NCBI GenBank assembly: GCA_017414605.1
Contig: JAFQLG010000087.1
Coordinates: 1-8,941, forward strand
Length of the DNA: 8,941 nt
Origin: Clostridia bacterium
Lineage (GTDB): Bacteria; Bacillota_A; Clostridia; Oscillospirales; CAG-272
Direction: 5' to 3'
The notes beneath the pieces are model-generated. The model ran no database searches. It saw only the letters and a program-made list of their open reading frames with translations, and was not told the origin of the DNA. Below are positions 5,774 through 8,941 of this stretch, in pieces (the stretch's first letter is position 1; every line of letters starts with the position of its first letter). The position numbers and the translations under genes are program-made.

Positions 5774-7063
5774 TTACGCCAAGGATGCGGCGGTTTCGAT
5801 CCTTATCATGAACGCCTCGACAAGACGGACGGTGACCTTGGTCGCCTTCCAGCCTACAGTCGCGCGCTGATTGAGCGGGTCGGACGAGCCCGCGCTGCCC
5901 AGCTGCTTTACGATATGCTCAAGTCCTCCATCCTGGAGGCTTGTGGTACCGTAAGCATTCTCGCCGAACACCAGCGTTGCATAAACGTCAACGCCGCATG
6001 CGCCTGCCTCACCGGGATAGATAACGGTGTCCGCAGAGCAAGTTACCTTTGCCTCGGTTGCCTTTGTGGAGTCGGTTGCAAGAGTTATAGAGCTCTCGGT
6101 GTTAGCCGAAACGTAATACTTCTTGCCGCCGATAAGCACTTCTCTGCCCACAAGCGCGCCTGCGGAAACTGTGGCATCCGCCTTGAAGGTAACGGTTGCG
6201 CTATCGCTGATCGCCTTGTCAACGGTGAGCGTTCTCGCGTTGCTCGCGAGATCCTCCGCATGAAAGACCTTTGCCTCGGTGCTTTCGATAAAGCGCACGC
6301 CCTCGATCTTGCCGATCTCGCCCTCAAAAATAGCCGCGGGATCAGAATACTGATGAGGATATTTCCAGGCGGGGTCGCTCATAAGGTCGTATGCGCAGTC
6401 GGGGTGAATGATGGCAACGTATGCGCCGTCTATCTTCTCTGCGTTCTGATTCTTGAGGAAACGGACCGCGCGGCGAATGGCGTCAACGGTGAGGTAGCAG
6501 TTTTTGGATGCGTCCTCGTCGCCGCCAACGATCTGCGAGCGCGAGCTTACCTTGCCCTCGCCAAACTGCACGTTGGTTCCCCCGACAAGCACCTCGCGCG
6601 AGATGGTATCCAGCGTTCTGCCCGCCTGCGAGCCGAGCAGCTTGGTTGCCATGCAGAGATTGTTGTCTATCGCCGTCATCAAAAGCAGGTCGGTAAGCTC
6701 AACGTAGCCGCCGTACTGCGCAACGGTTGCGTTCACCGTTCCCATATTGATAGTCTGTCCTGTGGGCGTTACGCCCTCTGCGATAGGATCTGTGATCTTG
6801 GGGAGCGGATCGTACTTTCTGAACTGGATAGACTTGCCGTTACCCTTGGGGATCGCGTGCTTCTGCGCAAAGCGGTCATGCACGAGCGCCGGCTCGGCAT
6901 TGTCGATGAGGTAATCGGAATAATAGGTCTTCATCTCGGGGGAAAGTCCCGCTCCTGCTTCATATGCGGCGGTAGCGCCGCTATTTGTATTGATCTCGCC
7001 CTCTGTGCCGAGCACCTTCTCGCCCGCGCCAAAGAGCTGCAAATTGATGTTAAAAATCTTCAT
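5774..7063 (-). CDS. Phage major capsid protein, N4-gp56 family
   Basis: This protein should build the phage head shell. The product is 429 residues from the ATG at 7063. It matches the N4-gp56 capsid family: the late segment TLVFGENAYGTTSLQDGGLE, followed by a SSDPLNQRATVGWKATK region and a C-terminal RLVEAFMIRIETAAS, is characteristic. The middle part, about residues 270-350, reads as a beta-rich insertion with GREVLIGGKKYYVSANTESS. An ATG 66 bases upstream is open in frame but would overlap the scaffold gene; the chosen ATG has a GAAAGGA site six bases before it and gives an N terminus beginning MKIFNINLQLFGAGE. That N terminus resembles a Prp cleavage site (listed separately). The scaffold-like gene ends 40 bases upstream. 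Confidence 0.93.
   Translation of the reverse strand: MKIFNINLQLFGAGEKVLGTEGEINTNSGATAAYEAGAGLSPEMKTYYSDYLIDNAEPALVHDRFAQKHAIPKGNGKSIQFRKYDPLPKITDPIAEGVTPTGQTINMGTVNATVAQYGGYVELTDLLLMTAIDNNLCMATKLLGSQAGRTLDTISREVLVGGTNVQFGEGKVSSRSQIVGGDEDASKNCYLTVDAIRRAVRFLKNQNAEKIDGAYVAIIHPDCAYDLMSDPAWKYPHQYSDPAAIFEGEIGKIEGVRFIESTEAKVFHAEDLASNARTLTVDKAISDSATVTFKADATVSAGALVGREVLIGGKKYYVSANTESSITLATDSTKATEAKVTCSADTVIYPGEAGACGVDVYATLVFGENAYGTTSLQDGGLEHIVKQLGSAGSSDPLNQRATVGWKATKVTVRLVEAFMIRIETAASLA
7022..7063 (-). other. Putative Prp cleavage site at the capsid N terminus
   Basis: Codons 1-14 of the capsid gene encode an N-terminal peptide containing INLQLFGAG. The Firmicutes ribosomal protein L27 begins with an extension of the type MLKLNLQFFA, which the cysteine protease Prp removes after the second Phe. 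By alignment, cleavage here would fall after Phe11, leaving Gly12 as the new N terminus. The site is predicted by similarity only. Confidence 0.65.
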
Positions 7064-7103
7064 TTCTGTTCCTTTCTTTTGTGTTTCGATTTTATCTTTA
7101 CAC

Positions 7104-7667
7104 TCAAAAGGATATTTTTTCGCCTCCAAGCGCTCGCTTTGCTATATCGGCGCGCTCATCTCGGGTCAGCCGCGACACGTCCCTTTTGGTGTGCCCCACC
7201 CTTTGCGCATAGCCGTTTTCTGCGGGGCGGCTCCTTGATGCGAGCAGCTCTCTGACCACTCGCGCCTCCACCTCGCTCTCTATGCGCGCTCTCTCATCTT
7301 CAAGGTCTTGCGCAAGCCTTTCCCTTTGCGCTATGAGCCCCTGTTCTCTCTCTAAAGCCGAGGCGGACTGCGCCTCCAGCGAGGCAAGGCGCTCCTCCAT
7401 AGCCTTATAGCGCTTAAAGCGTTTGTTTATCATCCTTTGAGTGTCTTCCGTGTAAAAACGCTTGAATCTGTTCTTTATAAGTCGCTCATATTCGGCTCGC
7501 TCGCTGTCAATTTCGTCGTTTTGGGGGCGCTCCGCGTCCGAGAACTCGAACTCCGTGCCCTCGCAGTCCTCCGCGGCGCTATGGGCGCCCTCCTCCATCG
7601 TTTCTTGCTCTGTCGGGGCTATACCTTGGTCGGTGAGTGTGCCGACGGCATTTTCCATTTCTGTCAT
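7104..7667 (-). CDS. Putative capsid scaffolding protein
   Basis: This 187-residue, highly charged protein sits directly upstream of the capsid gene, the normal place for a scaffold. Residues 1-50 are acidic and low complexity. Residues about 58-80 contain EYERLIKNRFKRFY followed by a QRMINKRFKRYK stretch, a pattern I associate with scaffold-like proteins of Clostridia phages. Residues about 85-140 are a long Glu/Arg/Ala coiled coil. The tail SRLTRDERADIAKRALGGEK is a conserved-looking terminal motif. Such proteins guide procapsid assembly and then leave or are degraded. There is no L27-like cleavage motif at its N terminus, unlike the capsid. GGAGG seven bases before the ATG supports the start. 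It could instead be another head-assembly protein with a similar coiled-coil make-up. Confidence 0.75.
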   Translation of the reverse strand: MTEMENAVGTLTDQGIAPTEQETMEEGAHSAAEDCEGTEFEFSDAERPQNDEIDSERAEYERLIKNRFKRFYTEDTQRMINKRFKRYKAMEERLASLEAQSASALEREQGLIAQRERLAQDLEDERARIESEVEARVVRELLASRSRPAENGYAQRVGHTKRDVSRLTRDERADIAKRALGGEKISF

Positions 7668-7713
7668 AATGTAACCTCCAAAATCGGCCCATGGCCGCGG
7701 GAAATATCTCCCT

Positions 7714-8040
7714 TTATTTTATTCCTACGGGTATGAAATGCCAAATATCGTTGAAGACGTAAACGGATTCGGGATATTCCATGCTTATCTGCAAAAGCCC
7801 GATGAGCGTCTGCTTTAAGGCAGCCTCCGCATCGAGTCCGCATTCAAGCTCCGCGCATCCGTATTCCAGGCGGTGAATAACGGCGTCATCGGCGAAGTTT
7901 ACAAGATAGCCCGCAAGCGCAAACACTATTGCCGATACTCCGGCGCAAACCACGTCTGCTCCTTTTTCATTATGCTCTGCATGTCCGCGCATGGACAGAT
8001 GCAATCTGTCGTCTTCCTTAAAAAATCGGGCACTTATCAT
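7714..8040 (-). CDS. prp: Prp-family cysteine protease, probable prohead protease
   Basis: This 108-residue protein belongs to the Prp (DUF464/YsxB) family, which trims the N terminus of ribosomal protein L27 in Firmicutes. The catalytic pair is visible in GHAEHNEKGADVVCAGVSA: His20 and Cys32 from the ATG at 8040, at the same 12-residue spacing as His22/Cys34 of the S. aureus enzyme. Its length is typical. I chose ATG 8040 because it overlaps the portal stop as ATGA and follows GGAGAGG; a TTG 15 bases upstream is less likely. Host prp normally lies between rplU and rpmA, so a copy among head genes points to a phage maturation protease, probably acting on the L27-like capsid N terminus. It lacks the Ser-protease features of HK97- or ClpP-type prohead proteases. 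Confidence 0.9.
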   Translation of the reverse strand: MISARFFKEDDRLHLSMRGHAEHNEKGADVVCAGVSAIVFALAGYLVNFADDAVIHRLEYGCAELECGLDAEAALKQTLIGLLQISMEYPESVYVFNDIWHFIPVGIK

Positions 8041-8941
8041 ATTGCCTCTCCGCAAATGCTTCTCAGCTGCGCGCGCAGCTTGCCTGCGCCGTCAAAATCC
8101 ATAAGCTCCAGCATCATAAGCGTTTGTCGGGCGTTCTCCGCCTTGAATGCGCCTGCCTCGAACAAGCGCTCTGCCAGCTCGTTTTTGTTCTGCGCCTCGG
8201 TTGGTGTTTTCTTGTGCGCGCATACCTCAATGTCAAAGAAAGGTCTTGCGCCCTCGCTATACCCAAGCTCCTTTGCCGAAAAGCTGACAAAGCTGTGCGC
8301 CCCGTCCTCGCCCGTTATGCGAAATACGCGCGCCGTGGTATAAAACTGTCTTATCAGCTCAATGACCAGCGCTATAATCTTAACGTAGGCTCTGTGCGAC
8401 TCCTCGATGCCGTCACGCGAGAACTTTGCGCCCGTTTCCCTCAAAATGCTTATGGCGCTTGCCGCGGTGATGCCTCCCGATATGCCGCCCTGCGAAACGT
8501 CACGCGAGCCCGTTATCTCCTTGAGCTCGTCTATTTTGAGGCGCTTGACGTCAATTATGGTATCATCCAGCTTGCCTATCTCGATCTGGCGCAGCTTTTC
8601 CTCGTCAATATCGCCCTCGACCTCAACGATGCTGCGGTCAAGATCCAGAAACTCCTTTTCGTTTACGCCAAGACTGCGCTTTGCCCAGAATCTGACGCGC
8701 GACGCCCAATCGCTATAAGACATTATGTTTTTGTCCAGGCGGTTGATGTAGCTCTGGATCGCGCGGCCGACGGCGATCATTCCAAAGCCGCAGAGCCCCT
8801 CCTCCGCAGGATAGAGGCGGTCGAATACGAAGGGGTACTTCCCGTGCCTGTACCAGCCCTCCTCATAATCCGCGCTCATCTCCGATGAGAAAAGCAGGCA
8901 ATTGCCCGCAAACTTGCAAAAATGCAGAACGGGCTCGCCGC
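8037..8941 (-). CDS. Phage portal protein, 5' end beyond the window
   Basis: The reading frame is open to the right edge, so this is the C-terminal ~300 residues of a longer protein. The segment YRHGKYPFVFDRLYPAEEG, followed by GLCGFGMI, is a signature I associate with portal proteins of Clostridia siphophages. SQGGISGGITAASAISILRE, followed by a helical AYVKIIALVIELIRQFY region, also fits the portal stem and clip. The portal forms the dodecameric ring at one vertex through which DNA is packaged and released and where scaffold and terminase dock. An in-frame ATG at 8879 is internal rather than the start, because the frame continues upstream as GEPVLHFCKFAGNCLLFSSE. The stop overlaps the Prp start, implying translational coupling. 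The terminase is expected beyond 8941. Confidence 0.88.
   Translation of the reverse strand, partial: GEPVLHFCKFAGNCLLFSSEMSADYEEGWYRHGKYPFVFDRLYPAEEGLCGFGMIAVGRAIQSYINRLDKNIMSYSDWASRVRFWAKRSLGVNEKEFLDLDRSIVEVEGDIDEEKLRQIEIGKLDDTIIDVKRLKIDELKEITGSRDVSQGGISGGITAASAISILRETGAKFSRDGIEESHRAYVKIIALVIELIRQFYTTARVFRITGEDGAHSFVSFSAKELGYSEGARPFFDIEVCAHKKTPTEAQNKNELAERLFEAGAFKAENARQTLMMLELMDFDGAGKLRAQLRSICGEAI

Noticed and set aside
7064..7129. Upstream ATG extending the capsid protein by 22 residues
   Set aside because: It overlaps the end of the scaffold gene and would bury the L27-like N-terminal motif; the ATG at 7063 has a better ribosome binding site.
5915..7255. 446-codon open frame on the plus strand, antisense to the capsid gene
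   Set aside because: It lies opposite a clearly recognised capsid gene, encodes a Cys/Leu/Arg-rich sequence with no family resemblance, and arises from the codon bias of the opposite strand.
8124..8888. 254-codon open frame antisense to the portal gene
   Set aside because: It is a complementary-strand artefact of the portal reading frame, which is itself well supported.

Overview
The window looks like a chromosomal segment of a gut-type Clostridia bacterium (Firmicutes, probably Oscillospirales-like; inferred from gene content, consensus sigma-A promoters, GGAGG-type ribosome binding sites and palindromic intergenic repeats; no taxonomic marker was searched). It falls into three parts.

(1) Positions 1-2735, plus strand: a housekeeping translation/secretion operon. 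A palindromic interspersed repeat (1-64) precedes a consensus promoter (141-169), then ylxM, ffh (SRP GTPase), a 257-base hairpin-rich spacer, rpsP (ribosomal protein S16) and khpA (KH-domain RNA-binding protein). A strong bidirectional terminator (2701-2735) closes the operon. rimM, trmD and rplS, which often follow in Firmicutes, are absent at this point.

(2) Positions 2736-5047, minus strand: two self-contained accessory units. One has a consensus promoter, a 31-codon ORF that I found by eye, a terminator-like hairpin starting one base after that ORF's stop, and a Thr/Glu-repeat lipoprotein. This arrangement looks like translation-dependent attenuation. The other has a consensus promoter, a Mbeg1/DUF2974-like serine alpha/beta hydrolase and its own terminator.

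(3) Positions 5070-8941, minus strand: a phage head-morphogenesis module. In transcription order it encodes a portal protein (cut by the window edge), a Prp-family cysteine protease overlapping the portal stop as ATGA, a scaffold-like coiled-coil protein, an N4-gp56-family major capsid protein and a small head-associated protein. The capsid N terminus carries a sequence very like the Prp cleavage site of Firmicutes ribosomal protein L27, with the protease gene two genes upstream. The simplest reading is a capsid matured by a phage-encoded relative of the host L27-processing enzyme. No head-tail connector, tail, lysis or integrase gene follows the head genes; the module runs straight into the hydrolase unit. 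It may be a prophage remnant, a rearranged prophage or a capsid-encoding satellite, and the window cannot decide which.
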